A stretch of 64,000 nucleotides of DNA, from NCBI GenBank assembly GCA_036376245.1, contig DASVAS010000046.1:62001-126000 (forward strand), read 5' to 3'. The notes below the pieces were generated by a model. That model saw only the letters and a program-made list of their open reading frames with translations. It made no database searches and was not told where the DNA came from. The translations under genes and the position numbers were made by a program. This document shows positions 31,450-41,082 of this stretch, in pieces. Position 1 is the first letter of the stretch; the number at the start of each line of letters is the position of its first letter. Source of the DNA: DATARR01 sp036376245. GTDB taxonomy: Bacteria; Acidobacteriota; Thermoanaerobaculia; Multivoradales; UBA5704.

Positions 31450-34400
31450 TCACTTCCGGCCTCCACTCACCATGCGGACGCTGTCGGAGCCCTGGATGGG
31501 ACGATGATCGAAGGTCTGGCCTGTCAGGACTCCGGTGGTCGACGCGCAGGTGAGGGAAGTTTCACCGGCCTGGAAGTGGAAAACGAGGTCGATGTCCCCG
31601 TCCCGGTCGACATCCTCTTCATGCCGCCGCGGCGTCCCCGTCCCGTCTCTGTGCGCCTCGCGGGCTCCTGCGAAGACGACCGTGGTGTGATCCACCTGTC
31701 GGGCGTCGAACGCGCCTGTGCTCAGGATGGCCACGGGGATGACTCCGTTGCGGTGGGTGCAGTTGATGGAATTCGGCGTCCCTCCCGGCTGGATGTCGAT
31801 GGTCACTGAGACGACGACCCGCTGGAGCACGGCGCGGATGAGGTCCGCGGCCTCCTCCGGCGGAACCAGCCCGGCTTCCACGAGGCTCTCCACCAGGTTT
31901 TCGGTCAGCTCGGAAGCCGAGTCGGTCAGACCCGCGGCGAGACGGAACTCCACGATCCGCACCAGCCGTTCGACGAGATCCGGCTCCCGCGCGACTTCCA
32001 CGGGCTGCGGCTCGACGGTGGTGCCGCCGTCCAGGAGCGCCTGCAGGAAGGCCGCCGTGCCGTTCAGCAGGCCGGGGGTCTGGCAGGCGTCGCCGATGCC
32101 GTTGAGGTCGGCGTCCTCCTGGCCGGCGTTCGGGACCAGCGGACAGTTGTCGAGCTCGTCGAGCACGTCGTCACGGTCCATGTCGTTCCGGGTCGAGGGC
32201 GTGCCGGCCCGCACCGGGAAGACGTAGCGGCCCGGCTGGAGGCTGTTCAGGCTGTTGTGGATCAGTCCGGTGTCGAGGTTGGAATCGAGGAACGCGCCGA
32301 GGATTCCCGAGCCCGCCAGCTCGAAGAACGTGCCGGGAGCGCCGCTGCCGTTCGAGAACCCGGCGCGGGCCGAGGTCCCTCCCTGGCAGACGACGTCGCC
32401 GCCGCTCGCCTGGCCGGTCTCCCATTCGATCGAGTCGTAGTTGAGCTCGATGTCGAAGTCTCCCGGCGCGATGTCCGAGCGGTCGATCAGCAGCACCTGG
32501 AAGAAGTTCAGGACGCGCGTATTGAGGGCGTAGCAGCCGACGCCGGGCCAGCTCACTCCGAACGCCGGCCGGCCGTCCACGGTCCCCGTGCCGTAGGTGG
32601 CGACGTTGCCCTCCCGCGTGTCCACGTCCGCGAAGAAGGGCGCGATGATCACCCGGCCGGTGGTGGTCAGGTCGAAGGGGGTGAAGGTTCCCAGCGGCGC
32701 GTCGAAGGTCACGTTGCCGTTGTTGTTGACGAAAAGCGAGCTGTAGCTGGCGCCGAAGAAATTCAGCGTGCTGCCGATGGGCACCGGCCCCACGGAGCCG
32801 TCGTCGTTCGGCGGCACCTCGACGGCGTCGAATCCCGCCCGGATGGCCCGCAGGCCGGGCGCCAGGGAGAGCTCGAAGACGAACGAGGCGGTGTCGGACT
32901 CCCCGCTGTCGAGATCGGTCGCCCGGATGCCGATCGGGACCTCGGGCGCGGAGAGGCCCAGGAGCGGCAGGGGGACGGTCTGCCGGATCGACTCCCCGTC
33001 GTCGAGCGTCGTGGGGGAGATGTCGTCGTCGACGATCTTGATGAGCTGCTCCACGTACCCGGGAGAGAGCGGAGTCGAGGTGCCGGACGCCACGTCCAGC
33101 AGCTCGGCCGTGAGCGTCCCTGCCGGCAAGGTGAAGGGGTGGTGGCCCGACAGCGAGACCTTCAAGATCTTTTCCACTCCGCTGAACGAACCGAAGGCGC
33201 CGCCGGTCCCCGCGTTCCCATCGGTGTCGAAGAGCACTTCGAAAACCGAGTGCACACCCGAGCCGGGACTGCGGCCGAGGACGTCGATCCCGATCTCGAG
33301 ATCACTCCCCAGGTCCTCGGCGAAGAGGGAGCCGACGTAGAGGTCGACGAACCCGGTATTCACCTCTCCCGTCTCGTCCGTCCAGGAGGCATGCTCGGTA
33401 TTCTTCGACCGCGTCTTCGCGCCCTTCTTGATCTCGGCGATCTGGTCGGGGGTAAGTTTCTTGCCCCCGTCGTCCGTGGGATACATCAGATTGTCCTTGT
33501 CCGGGCTGTGTCCGGTACTGTCCGCTTTCACGTCATCGCCAGTCTCGGGTGTGTTCTTGTCGTCGATCAGGTGACCGGCACCCAGCGTGAAGACGTGGGC
33601 GAACTCGTGGGCGGAGGTCTGCCCACGCTTGTCGCTGCGGACGTAGGAGCAGGGCTTTGCCGGATTGTGGGGGGAGAGCCCGGTGGACGTGCCTCCGTGG
33701 ATCTTGTTCGTGATGACGATCTTGTACCCCCTGCCGGAGCCGAACCTGGACTTCAGCTCCTCGACACACGCGGCGTCGAGCTTCGTGTCCTCTCCGGACT
33801 CGATCTGGTCGTTGCCGTTGCCCTCGTCGCTCGCATTCCTGACGATGTTCTTGGCGGCATCGAAGTCCGCGCACATGCCCGCCTGGTCGAGGACCTCGTT
33901 CATCTCCTTGACCAGGCTCTTGATCTGGTCGTCCGTGATGGTGACCCCCTTGAGGACGTTGATCAGCATGGGGATCTTCATCTCACCCTTCTTGCACTCC
34001 GGCTCCGGGGGCGGGCTGCTGGACCAGAAGAGCGGATCGGGAGAGTAGGCGCCGTTGACCTGGATCTCGGTGGCCGAGAGCTTGATCTCGAACTCGGCGA
34101 AGGCGTGGTCGAACGGGCAGTTGGGGGTGGGGCCGAACCCCAGGGCCGCCCGCTGGCCTTCGATTTCGGTCACCCGCCGCTCTCCCTGCTCGTGGGTCTG
34201 CACCTCGCCGTTCTCGAGGAAGATCAAGGTGCCGTCGCTGAACAGGTGGAGGACGTAGCGCTCCAGGTGCTCGGCGCCGTCCTCGACCTCGACCGTGTCG
34301 AAGGTCACCAGGACGTATTCGTCCGGACCCAGCGGCGTGGTCCGGCCGCACTCGTCGTACATGAGCATGAACGTGTCGAGAGGGTTGTCCTGGCTCCCCA

Positions 34401-34662
34401 GGCCAGGATCCAGGTCCGCCTGATCGGCATAGAGGTAGCTATTGGTTTCCGGAAAGAAAGTGGGGGTGATGTCCGACCACTCCTGGCCGCCGGGACACGC
34501 GGTGAACGCGCCGTCCGTCTGATGGCAGAACGCGCTCGGACCCACGCGCGCCTGGGCGAAAGCCGCCCCCGCGGCGGCCAACAGGAAGGCCGCGATCGTC
34601 ATCCATACTGTTCTGAAAATGAACCGGGTCGATATCCTTTCGTGCACATACGATGTTGACAT
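31450..34662 (-). CDS. Large secreted metalloprotease-like protein with NIDO and TSP3 modules
   Basis: The start is ATG at 34662, with GGGAGGAG 6 nt upstream. 1070 residues. A signal peptide (FRTVWMTIAAFLLAAAGAAFAQ) is followed by a long N-terminal region. Near residue 352, AHEFAHVFTLGAGH is a zinc-protease HExxH; a third His lies eight residues after HEFAH instead of the metzincin spacing, so the class is unclear. Residues roughly 630-810 form a NIDO domain (SLFVNNNGNVTF, VIIAPFFADVD, QVLLIDRSD). A Ca-binding thrombospondin-3 type stretch follows (DMDRDDVLDELDNCPLVPN). The C-terminus (VSVTIDIQPGG, NSINCTHRNGVIPVAIL) is a module seen on many secreted bacterial proteins. Substrate unknown. Confidence 0.75.
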   Translation of the reverse strand: MSTSYVHERISTRFIFRTVWMTIAAFLLAAAGAAFAQARVGPSAFCHQTDGAFTACPGGQEWSDITPTFFPETNSYLYADQADLDPGLGSQDNPLDTFMLMYDECGRTTPLGPDEYVLVTFDTVEVEDGAEHLERYVLHLFSDGTLIFLENGEVQTHEQGERRVTEIEGQRAALGFGPTPNCPFDHAFAEFEIKLSATEIQVNGAYSPDPLFWSSSPPPEPECKKGEMKIPMLINVLKGVTITDDQIKSLVKEMNEVLDQAGMCADFDAAKNIVRNASDEGNGNDQIESGEDTKLDAACVEELKSRFGSGRGYKIVITNKIHGGTSTGLSPHNPAKPCSYVRSDKRGQTSAHEFAHVFTLGAGHLIDDKNTPETGDDVKADSTGHSPDKDNLMYPTDDGGKKLTPDQIAEIKKGAKTRSKNTEHASWTDETGEVNTGFVDLYVGSLFAEDLGSDLEIGIDVLGRSPGSGVHSVFEVLFDTDGNAGTGGAFGSFSGVEKILKVSLSGHHPFTLPAGTLTAELLDVASGTSTPLSPGYVEQLIKIVDDDISPTTLDDGESIRQTVPLPLLGLSAPEVPIGIRATDLDSGESDTASFVFELSLAPGLRAIRAGFDAVEVPPNDDGSVGPVPIGSTLNFFGASYSSLFVNNNGNVTFDAPLGTFTPFDLTTTGRVIIAPFFADVDTREGNVATYGTGTVDGRPAFGVSWPGVGCYALNTRVLNFFQVLLIDRSDIAPGDFDIELNYDSIEWETGQASGGDVVCQGGTSARAGFSNGSGAPGTFFELAGSGILGAFLDSNLDTGLIHNSLNSLQPGRYVFPVRAGTPSTRNDMDRDDVLDELDNCPLVPNAGQEDADLNGIGDACQTPGLLNGTAAFLQALLDGGTTVEPQPVEVAREPDLVERLVRIVEFRLAAGLTDSASELTENLVESLVEAGLVPPEEAADLIRAVLQRVVVSVTIDIQPGGTPNSINCTHRNGVIPVAILSTGAFDARQVDHTTVVFAGAREAHRDGTGTPRRHEEDVDRDGDIDLVFHFQAGETSLTCASTTGVLTGQTFDHRPIQGSDSVRMVSGGRK

Positions 34663-34837
34663 TGTCGACTCCTCCCGAAATGTCGAATCGTGGATCGCGC
34701 ACTGTGCCGCTGTCTGACAGGATACCGCAGGACAACCCGATCGGAACAGAATAATCAGCGCTCCGTTAAATATTGATGCAGGAAGAAATGGCAATCTTGT
34801 AAAGGGGTCGTCCCGAATCCCGAATCCTGTATGCTGA

Positions 34838-34884
34838 TCGATTCTTCTTGATCATTGACGAGGCTGCTGGACCCGGTATAGGAT
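34838..34884 (+). promoter_or_regulatory. Promoter of the TTGACGAG family, copy 4 (before Gly-rich peptide)
   Basis: ATTCTTCTTGATC leads into TTGACG (34855-34860), an 18-bp spacer with CTGGACCCGG, then TAGGAT (34879-34884). It matches the other copies through the stretch upstream of -35 and past -10 (GATGAATGTAA versus GATAAGAGTAA). The leader here is only about 70 nt. Confidence 0.6.
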
Positions 34885-34957
34885 GAATGTAACGCCATTT
34901 TGGCAGTGCATCATGGAGAGATGGCAATTTTGTTTGGTAGTCCTCGAGGAGATAATC

Positions 34958-35200
34958 ATGGAAGAACTTGTATATGGGGAACCTCGTTCAGGCCTCGAAT
35001 TCACGTGGCCGCGATGGGCGGGAGGTGGTGGCGGAGGTGGCGGAGGAGGCAGCAAGCAAGGAAAAGGCGGTAAAGGTGGCCAGGGAGGGAGTGGTGGAAG
35101 TGGAGGTGGCTCCGGCGGCCGTGAACCGAAAGGCGACCACAACGACGACAAGTTCGACGATTTGCAGGGTCTGCCGCTCGAAGGCGGCGTCCGCGCTTAG
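34958..35200 (+). CDS. Glycine-rich peptide, possible precursor peptide, 80 aa
   Basis: The ATG at 34958 follows GAGGAG, so the longer frame from 34883 is rejected. The product has three parts: an N-terminal segment MEELVYGEPRSGLEFTWPRW, a glycine-dominated middle starting A-G(10)-SKQGKGG, and an acidic end (HNDDKFDDLQGLPLEGGVRA). It has no cysteine, signal peptide or membrane segment. The layout (short leader, Gly-rich core) recalls ribosomal peptide precursors such as microcin B17, but the core lacks Cys. It is 38 bp upstream of the Cys-rich protein and shares its promoter, so they probably act together. Confidence 0.5.
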   Translation: MEELVYGEPRSGLEFTWPRWAGGGGGGGGGGSKQGKGGKGGQGGSGGSGGGSGGREPKGDHNDDKFDDLQGLPLEGGVRA

Positions 35201-35238
35201 CAGAGGTCTCTCGCGACCTCGGCGGAATCGAGGATCGG

Positions 35239-36384
35239 ATGCCGCTGCCCCTCCTTCCTGAGCCTCAATCCAAACGGTACTCCGCATGCCCGGGACGGAC
35301 CCTCTGTCCGGGTTGTCCTCTGTTCGTCGAGAACGGCGGGCTTTGCTCGGGGTGCACCGAAGAATACCGCGCGCGCTGCCTCCAAGCGCGCTGCTTCTCT
35401 CGCTGCAACCGCTGCGGCGGAGGATTGCATGCCATAGTGCCCGCGGCTTGTGGTCGTTCGCTTCTGCGGGACGAGTGGGTGGAATTGATCGCGGCTCCGC
35501 TCGCTCCTTACCGCCCCGAGCCCATCACTTTTTCCACCCCTCTGATTCCTGTCATCTATGGTCAATCCGAGGTCCGGAAGATCCCGGAGCGGTTCCTCTG
35601 GATCGACGCCTGGGCCGCCCCGATCCACAAAGTCATGAATCTGGATGGCAAATTCCGTTCACGTGATCTGAAAGACTACCTGGGACTATCGGCTCACCAG
35701 AAGCTCATCCTGTCTACCGCGGGCCCCGACGACTACATGGAGATGCTTTGGGAAAAAGGCGAGATGCTGGACTACCGCGGGCACGGATTCGACGAGTGGT
35801 TCCCGGCACACTTCTCTGTCTATGACAACGATAGCAAGTTCTATCAATTCTTCAATGCGCGGCGACAGCAACTCCACGCACGAAAGGTAAAAAGCCGGTT
35901 CGTATGGTTCCGCCTTGGCGAGCATGTGCCAGTCGAGTGGCTCGGTCCAATTCTGGATTGTCCTTCTATCCTCCTTTCATGCCAGCAGATGTATAGTGGT
36001 TTCAACCGGCGCCTTCTGCGTCGGGAAATTGAGCTCGCTGATCGCCTGTTCCCGATCTCGGCGGCTTTTTTCCTGCTAGGTAGTGGTTATGGCGCCTTGA
36101 TCCGGGAGAGCCGGCGGGTCTATGAGATCCATTCCGGATGGCTGATGAGGGGGCTCAAGGGACACGACATGAAACATACATCGAGGAAAGATCTGGGTCG
36201 TCTGGATTTGCTCTGCCTCAATCTGAAGTCGATCTACGGGACGGTGCTCCAGAGGCGCCGGAAGCTTTCCCAAGAGCTGATGAAGTCGACGGGGGAGGAG
36301 CCCCGCCAGACGGATGCCGGCCTGGAGGAGGCGGCGCTTGACGCAGGGTGGAGTCCGCCGCCGCGCGGAAGTTGGAGAAGTTGA
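35239..36384 (+). CDS. Cys-rich N-terminal domain plus possible TIM-barrel protein, 381 aa
   Basis: The first 70 residues hold a cysteine cluster with eleven Cys (CPGRTLCPGC, GLCSGC, RCLQARCFSRCNRC), compatible with Fe-S or zinc binding. Residues about 110-330 are rich in aromatic residues with alternating strands and helices (FDEWFPAHFSVYDNDSKFYQ, HVPVEWLGPILDCPSILLS). This gives a TIM-barrel-like pattern weakly similar to DUF4417-type proteins; no catalytic residue can be named. The C-terminus is basic. It follows the Gly-rich peptide gene and is likely to be its partner. The pair has no recognised name. Confidence 0.45.
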   Translation: MPLPLLPEPQSKRYSACPGRTLCPGCPLFVENGGLCSGCTEEYRARCLQARCFSRCNRCGGGLHAIVPAACGRSLLRDEWVELIAAPLAPYRPEPITFSTPLIPVIYGQSEVRKIPERFLWIDAWAAPIHKVMNLDGKFRSRDLKDYLGLSAHQKLILSTAGPDDYMEMLWEKGEMLDYRGHGFDEWFPAHFSVYDNDSKFYQFFNARRQQLHARKVKSRFVWFRLGEHVPVEWLGPILDCPSILLSCQQMYSGFNRRLLRREIELADRLFPISAAFFLLGSGYGALIRESRRVYEIHSGWLMRGLKGHDMKHTSRKDLGRLDLLCLNLKSIYGTVLQRRRKLSQELMKSTGEEPRQTDAGLEEAALDAGWSPPPRGSWRS

Positions 36385-36428
36385 TCCGGGAGTGTAAACA
36401 TGGTCAGAAGTTGAACGTAATAGGGGCC

Positions 36429-37340
36429 ATGGAGCTGCGAATCCGGAATGTCTCCAAGACCTACTCGAACGGCGTGCGGGCCCTCAGGGACGTGACGCTC
36501 ACCATCCCGCCCGGGATGTACGGCCTGCTCGGCCCCAACGGCGCCGGCAAGTCCACGCTCATGCGCACGCTCGCCACGCTGCAGGAGCCCGACGAGGGGA
36601 CCCTCCACCTCGGCGGCCTCGACGTGGTGAAGCAGAAGGACGAGGTGCGGAAGACGCTCGGCTACCTGCCGCAGGAGTTCGGCCTGTATCCCGCCAGCAA
36701 CGCCGAGGACCTGCTGCGGCACTTCGCGGTGCTCAAGGGCATCACGGACCGGCGGGCGGGCAGGGAGGTCGCGGAGGCGCTGCTCCGGCAGACCAACCTC
36801 TGGGAGGCGCGCAAGAAGAAGCTGGGAGGCTACTCGGGCGGCATGCGGCAGCGCTTCGGGATCGCCGTGGCCCTGCTGGGCGAGCCGAAGCTGATCATCG
36901 TGGACGAGCCGACGGCGGGACTGGACCCGGCCGAGCGGGTGCGCTTCCTGAACCTGCTCAGCGAGCTCGGCGAGAACAGCATCGTCATCCTGTCGACCCA
37001 CATCGTCGAGGACGTCTCCGAGCTGTGCACGCGCATGGCGATCATCGACCGCGGCGAGATCCTGCTGGAGGCCGAGCCGCTGCGCGCGATCGACGAGCTG
37101 CGGGGCCGCGTCTGGCGGCGGGTGATCGCGAAGCAGGAGCTGGCGGCGATGGAGCGGGAGCACGCGGTGATCTCGACGAAGCTGCTCTCGGGCCGCACCG
37201 TCGTGCACGTCCACGGCGACGGGCAGCCCGGCCCCGGCTTCGAGCCGGTGGAGCCGGACCTCGAGGACGTCTACTTCAGCACCATGGCGGGGCACCACGG
37301 CGCGGCCAGGGCGCTCCCCGAAGTGGAAGTGACCGCGTGA
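36429..37340 (+). CDS. ABC transporter ATP-binding protein
   Basis: The ATG at 36429 is the first start that gives a normal ABC N-terminus (MELRIRNVSKTY). Walker A is GPNGAGKSTLM, the Q-loop is in GYLPQEFGL, the signature is YSGGMRQR, Walker B is LIIVDEPTAGLDPAER and the H-loop is in ILSTHIVEDV. The C-terminal third is the regulatory extension seen in ABC-2 exporters. Its stop overlaps the start of the permease/peptidase gene (GTGA), so the two are translated together. Substrate unknown; it could serve the preceding Gly-rich peptide by position, but similar ABC/M1 pairs occur without such genes. Confidence 0.95.
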   Translation: MELRIRNVSKTYSNGVRALRDVTLTIPPGMYGLLGPNGAGKSTLMRTLATLQEPDEGTLHLGGLDVVKQKDEVRKTLGYLPQEFGLYPASNAEDLLRHFAVLKGITDRRAGREVAEALLRQTNLWEARKKKLGGYSGGMRQRFGIAVALLGEPKLIIVDEPTAGLDPAERVRFLNLLSELGENSIVILSTHIVEDVSELCTRMAIIDRGEILLEAEPLRAIDELRGRVWRRVIAKQELAAMEREHAVISTKLLSGRTVVHVHGDGQPGPGFEPVEPDLEDVYFSTMAGHHGAARALPEVEVTA

Positions 37341-40300
37341 AGCTGCGCGAGGTCTGCCGTTTCGAAGCCGTCTACCAACTGCGCCAGGTCTCGACCTGGA
37401 TCTACTTCGCGGTCCTGCTCGCGCTCTCTTTCCTGATGTCCGCCGGCGTGCTGGAGCAGGAGGCGCGGCGCGGCGACGTCCACATCGACGCGCCGATCGC
37501 GGTCGCGACCGCCATGGCCATGATCAGCATGATCGGGGCGCTGGTCACGGCGGCGCTGGTGGGCGACGCCGCGACCCGCGACGTGCGCTCGCGGATGCAG
37601 CCGCTGCTCTTCACCGCGCCCCAGAGCAAGGCGGCCTACCTGGGCGGACGCTTCCTCGCCGCCTTTCTGGTGAACGCGCTGCTGATGACCGCCGCGCCGG
37701 CCGGCCTCCTCCTGGCCTCGCGGCTGCCCTACGTGGCCGATCTCACCGGCCCGTTCCAGCCGGCCGCCTATCTCCAGGCGTACCTCTTGATCGCGCTTCC
37801 CAACGCGTTCGTGACCGCGGCGATCCTGTTCTCGCTGGCGGCGTTGAGCCGGCACGCCCTGGCGAGCTATCTCGGCGGCGCGGCGCTCTTCCTCGGCAAC
37901 GCGTTGACCGAGGAGGTCGTGGCCGAGCAGATGGGACAGGGGAAGCTGGCGTCGCTCCTGGGCCCGTTCGGCTTCACGACGTTGAGCGAGCTGTGGCGGG
38001 CCTGGACCCCGGTCGAGAAGAACGCGCGGCTCCTCGGCCTCGAGGGCTCGCTGCTCGGCAACCGCCTGCTGTGGATCGGCCTCGCGCTCGGCGTGCTCGC
38101 GTTCACCTGGATGCGTTTCCGTTTCGCCCATCATTCGCCCGGTGGACGGAAAGGAAAGGAGCGGCCGGGCGCCGGCGCCGCGACGGAGCGGAGCGGTCCC
38201 GTGGCCGTGCCGCGGGCGGCGCGCGCGTTCGGCTTCGGGACCCACGCGCGCCAGGCGCTCGCCATCGGTCTGCGGTCGTTCCGGGAGATCGCGGCGAGCC
38301 GTGCCGCCCTCGGCGTCGCGGCGACGGCGGTGATCGCCGTGGTGCTCCTGGGCCAGGCGGCGCTGAGCGATTCTCTGGGCACCCCGCTGTGGCCCGCCAC
38401 CCAGTTCGTCACCGCGTTCCTGGGGGGCGTCTTTTTCGTCGAGATCGCCGTCGCGATGCTCATCGCCTTCTACGCCGGCGAGCTGGTGTGGCGGGAGCGG
38501 GAGGCGGGCCTGAGCGCGATCGCCGACGCGACCCCGACGCCGGACTGGGTGCCTTTCGCCGGCAAGCTCCTGGCGCTCGGCCTGGCGCTGGTGGCGTTGC
38601 AGGCGGTGCAGATGGCGGCGGGCCTGCTCCTGCAGGCGGCGCAGGGCTGGTTCCGTTTCGAGATCGGTCTGTACCTGAGCGTGCTTTTCGGGCTCCAGCT
38701 CGTCAACTATCTCCTTTTCGCCGCGCTGGCGATGCTCGTGCATGTGACGGTGAACCACAAATACATCGGGCACCTGATCGCGATCCTCTGCGCGCTCTTC
38801 ACCGTCTTCGCCGGACGTTTCGGGATCGGCCACCGCCTTCTCGTCTACGGCTCCGATCCGGGCTGGGTCTACTCGGACCTGAGCGGCTTCGGTCCCTTCC
38901 TCGCGCCGGTCCTCTGGTTCAAGCTCTACTGGGCGGGGTGGGCGCTGCTCTTCGCCGTGGCGGCGAGCCTGTTCTGGGTGCGCGGCGGGGAGGGCGGGCT
39001 CCGGCGGCGGCTGCGGCTGGCGCGCCTGCGCTTCACGCGTCCCGCCGCCGCGCTCGCGGCGGTGGCGGCGGCCCTCATTCTGGCGGCGGGCGGCTTCGTC
39101 TTCTACAACACGAACGTCCTGAACGCCTATCGCACGGAGTCCGAGGAAGCGGCGCGCAGGGCCGAGTACGAGCGGCGCTACGGGAAATACGCGGGCGTCC
39201 CGCAGCCGCTGCTGACCGGCACGAAGCTGCGCGTCGAGATCCATCCCGAGGCGGGGCAGGCGGAGGTGCGCGGCGTCTACCGGCTGGAGAACCGGACCGC
39301 GCGGCCGATCGACGCCATCCACCTGGCCGTCGATCCCGCCGTCGAGACCCGCGCGGTGAAGCTCGACCGGCCGGCGCGGGTGGCGCTCGCGGACGACAAG
39401 CTCGGCCACCGCGTCTACGCCCTGGCGGAAGCCCTCCAGCCGGGCGGCTCGCTGCGGCTCGACTTCGAGGTGCGTTTCGCGCCGCGGGGATTCCCGAACG
39501 GCGAGATCAACACCTCGGTGGTGGGGAACGGCACCTACTTCGATCACATCGGCGGCCGGCAGCCGAATCACCGCCGGTGGCTGCCCGTCCTCGGCTACCA
39601 GCGGAGCCGCGAGATCTCCGACGACCGCCTGCGGCGGGAACACGGGCTGGCGCCGCGGTCCGCCGCCCGCTCCCGCGACGACTTCGAGGCGACGCGCGAC
39701 CCGGCCGGCCGCGAATGGATCGATTTCGAAGCGGTGATCGGCACCGCCGCGGACCAGACCGCGGTGGCCCCCGGCACGCTGCGCGGGACATGGACGGAGA
39801 ACGGACGGCGCTACTTCCACTACGCCGCCCCCGCGCCGATCCGGAACGCCTACGCCATCTTCTCGGCCCGCTACGAGGTGCGCGAAGCCGGGTGGAACGG
39901 CGTCCGCATCCAGATCTTCCATCACCCCGGCCATGGCTTCAACGTGGAGCGCATGATCCGCGGCATCCGGGCTTCGCTGGATTACTACACCCGGAATTTC
40001 GGCCCCTATCCGCACCGCCAGCTCCGCATCGTCGAGTTCCCCCGCTACGCGAGCTTCGCCTGGGCGTATCCGGGCACCATCTCGTACGCCGAGGGATTCG
40101 GTTTCCTCACGCGGGTGGACGATGAGGGGGAGCATCTCGACACTCCTTTCGCCGTGATCGCCCACGAGGTGGCGCACCAGTGGTGGGGGAATCAGGTGGT
40201 GCCGGCGGGCGTGGAGGGCGCGCCGATGCTCACCGAGATCCTGGCGCAGTACAGCGCGATGATGGTGATGGAGAAGACCCACGGCCGCGACCAGGTCCGG

Positions 40301-40984
40301 CGGTTCCTCGACGTGATGCGGATCGAATATCTGAACCGCCGCAACAATCGTGAGAACCGCGAGGTCCCGCTCCTGAAATTGAGCGATCAATCGAATCTCA
40401 TCTATCGCAAAGGCGCCATCGTGATGTATACGCTGCGCCAATACCTCGGCGAGGAGCGGGTGAACGCCGCGCTCCGCCGCTTCCTGGAGAAGAACCGCGC
40501 CGGCAAACCGCCCTATCCGACCTCCAGCGATCTCTACCGGGAGCTCCAGGCGGCCGCGCCCGGCTCGCTGCAATACCTGCTTTCGGATCTCTTCGAAGAG
40601 GTCACGCTCTGGGATCTGCGGGCGAAGCGGGCCCGCGCCGAGCCGGCCGGCGGGGGCCGCTGGCGCGTCACCCTCGACGTGACGGCGCGCAAGGTCGCGG
40701 TCGACGGCATCGGCGCCGAGACCGCGACGCCGATGGACGACTGGGTGGAGATCGGCGTCTTCGCCCCGGCGGACCCGGCGGAGGATGGGGGAGAGCTCGG
40801 CGAGCCGCTGCTGCTCGAGAAGCGCCGTCTCGGCTCCGGCGAGCGGTCCATCACCGTGACCGTGCCGCGCCGGCCCGCCCGCGCTGGAATCGATCCCTAC
40901 GATCTGTTGATCGATCGCGACAATGAAGACAACGTCACGCAAATCGAGGTGAAGGAGCCGGCCGCTGGCGCAACCGGGCCCTGA
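37337..40984 (+). CDS. ABC-2 permease fused to M1-family metallopeptidase
   Basis: 1215 residues from GTG at 37337, overlapping the ATPase stop by 4 bp. The N-terminal half (about 1-600) has about 14 hydrophobic segments in two groups, the permease (VYQLRQVSTWIYFAVLLALS; MLIAFYAGELVWREREAGLS). After a last transmembrane helix (ALAAVAAALILAAGGFVFYNT) the rest is an M1 aminopeptidase: a beta domain, then the zinc site HEVAHQWWGNQV with the third ligand Glu in LTEILAQYSA, and SYAEGFG near it. The peptidase is on the outer face of the membrane. Such permease/M1 fusions occur next to ABC ATPases in several phyla. A role in peptide export with trimming is inference. Confidence 0.93.
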   Translation: MKLREVCRFEAVYQLRQVSTWIYFAVLLALSFLMSAGVLEQEARRGDVHIDAPIAVATAMAMISMIGALVTAALVGDAATRDVRSRMQPLLFTAPQSKAAYLGGRFLAAFLVNALLMTAAPAGLLLASRLPYVADLTGPFQPAAYLQAYLLIALPNAFVTAAILFSLAALSRHALASYLGGAALFLGNALTEEVVAEQMGQGKLASLLGPFGFTTLSELWRAWTPVEKNARLLGLEGSLLGNRLLWIGLALGVLAFTWMRFRFAHHSPGGRKGKERPGAGAATERSGPVAVPRAARAFGFGTHARQALAIGLRSFREIAASRAALGVAATAVIAVVLLGQAALSDSLGTPLWPATQFVTAFLGGVFFVEIAVAMLIAFYAGELVWREREAGLSAIADATPTPDWVPFAGKLLALGLALVALQAVQMAAGLLLQAAQGWFRFEIGLYLSVLFGLQLVNYLLFAALAMLVHVTVNHKYIGHLIAILCALFTVFAGRFGIGHRLLVYGSDPGWVYSDLSGFGPFLAPVLWFKLYWAGWALLFAVAASLFWVRGGEGGLRRRLRLARLRFTRPAAALAAVAAALILAAGGFVFYNTNVLNAYRTESEEAARRAEYERRYGKYAGVPQPLLTGTKLRVEIHPEAGQAEVRGVYRLENRTARPIDAIHLAVDPAVETRAVKLDRPARVALADDKLGHRVYALAEALQPGGSLRLDFEVRFAPRGFPNGEINTSVVGNGTYFDHIGGRQPNHRRWLPVLGYQRSREISDDRLRREHGLAPRSAARSRDDFEATRDPAGREWIDFEAVIGTAADQTAVAPGTLRGTWTENGRRYFHYAAPAPIRNAYAIFSARYEVREAGWNGVRIQIFHHPGHGFNVERMIRGIRASLDYYTRNFGPYPHRQLRIVEFPRYASFAWAYPGTISYAEGFGFLTRVDDEGEHLDTPFAVIAHEVAHQWWGNQVVPAGVEGAPMLTEILAQYSAMMVMEKTHGRDQVRRFLDVMRIEYLNRRNNRENREVPLLKLSDQSNLIYRKGAIVMYTLRQYLGEERVNAALRRFLEKNRAGKPPYPTSSDLYRELQAAAPGSLQYLLSDLFEEVTLWDLRAKRARAEPAGGGRWRVTLDVTARKVAVDGIGAETATPMDDWVEIGVFAPADPAEDGGELGEPLLLEKRRLGSGERSITVTVPRRPARAGIDPYDLLIDRDNEDNVTQIEVKEPAAGATGP

Positions 40985-41082
40985 GGTGCTACAATGGCGA
41001 GCCGGCAAGGTCGAGCGTCCTGCTCCCTTGCGAAGTTTTCCCAATTAATTTCGAATCCAGATCAAAAGGTCGGTCAACCCGT

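Noticed and set aside
33533..33874. Arg/Gln-rich 113-aa frame inside the secreted protease gene
   Set aside because: It is an out-of-frame shadow on the same strand.
35286..35666. Alternative frame inside the Cys-rich gene
   Set aside because: It is an overlapping frame with Arg/Leu-biased residues and no ribosome site.
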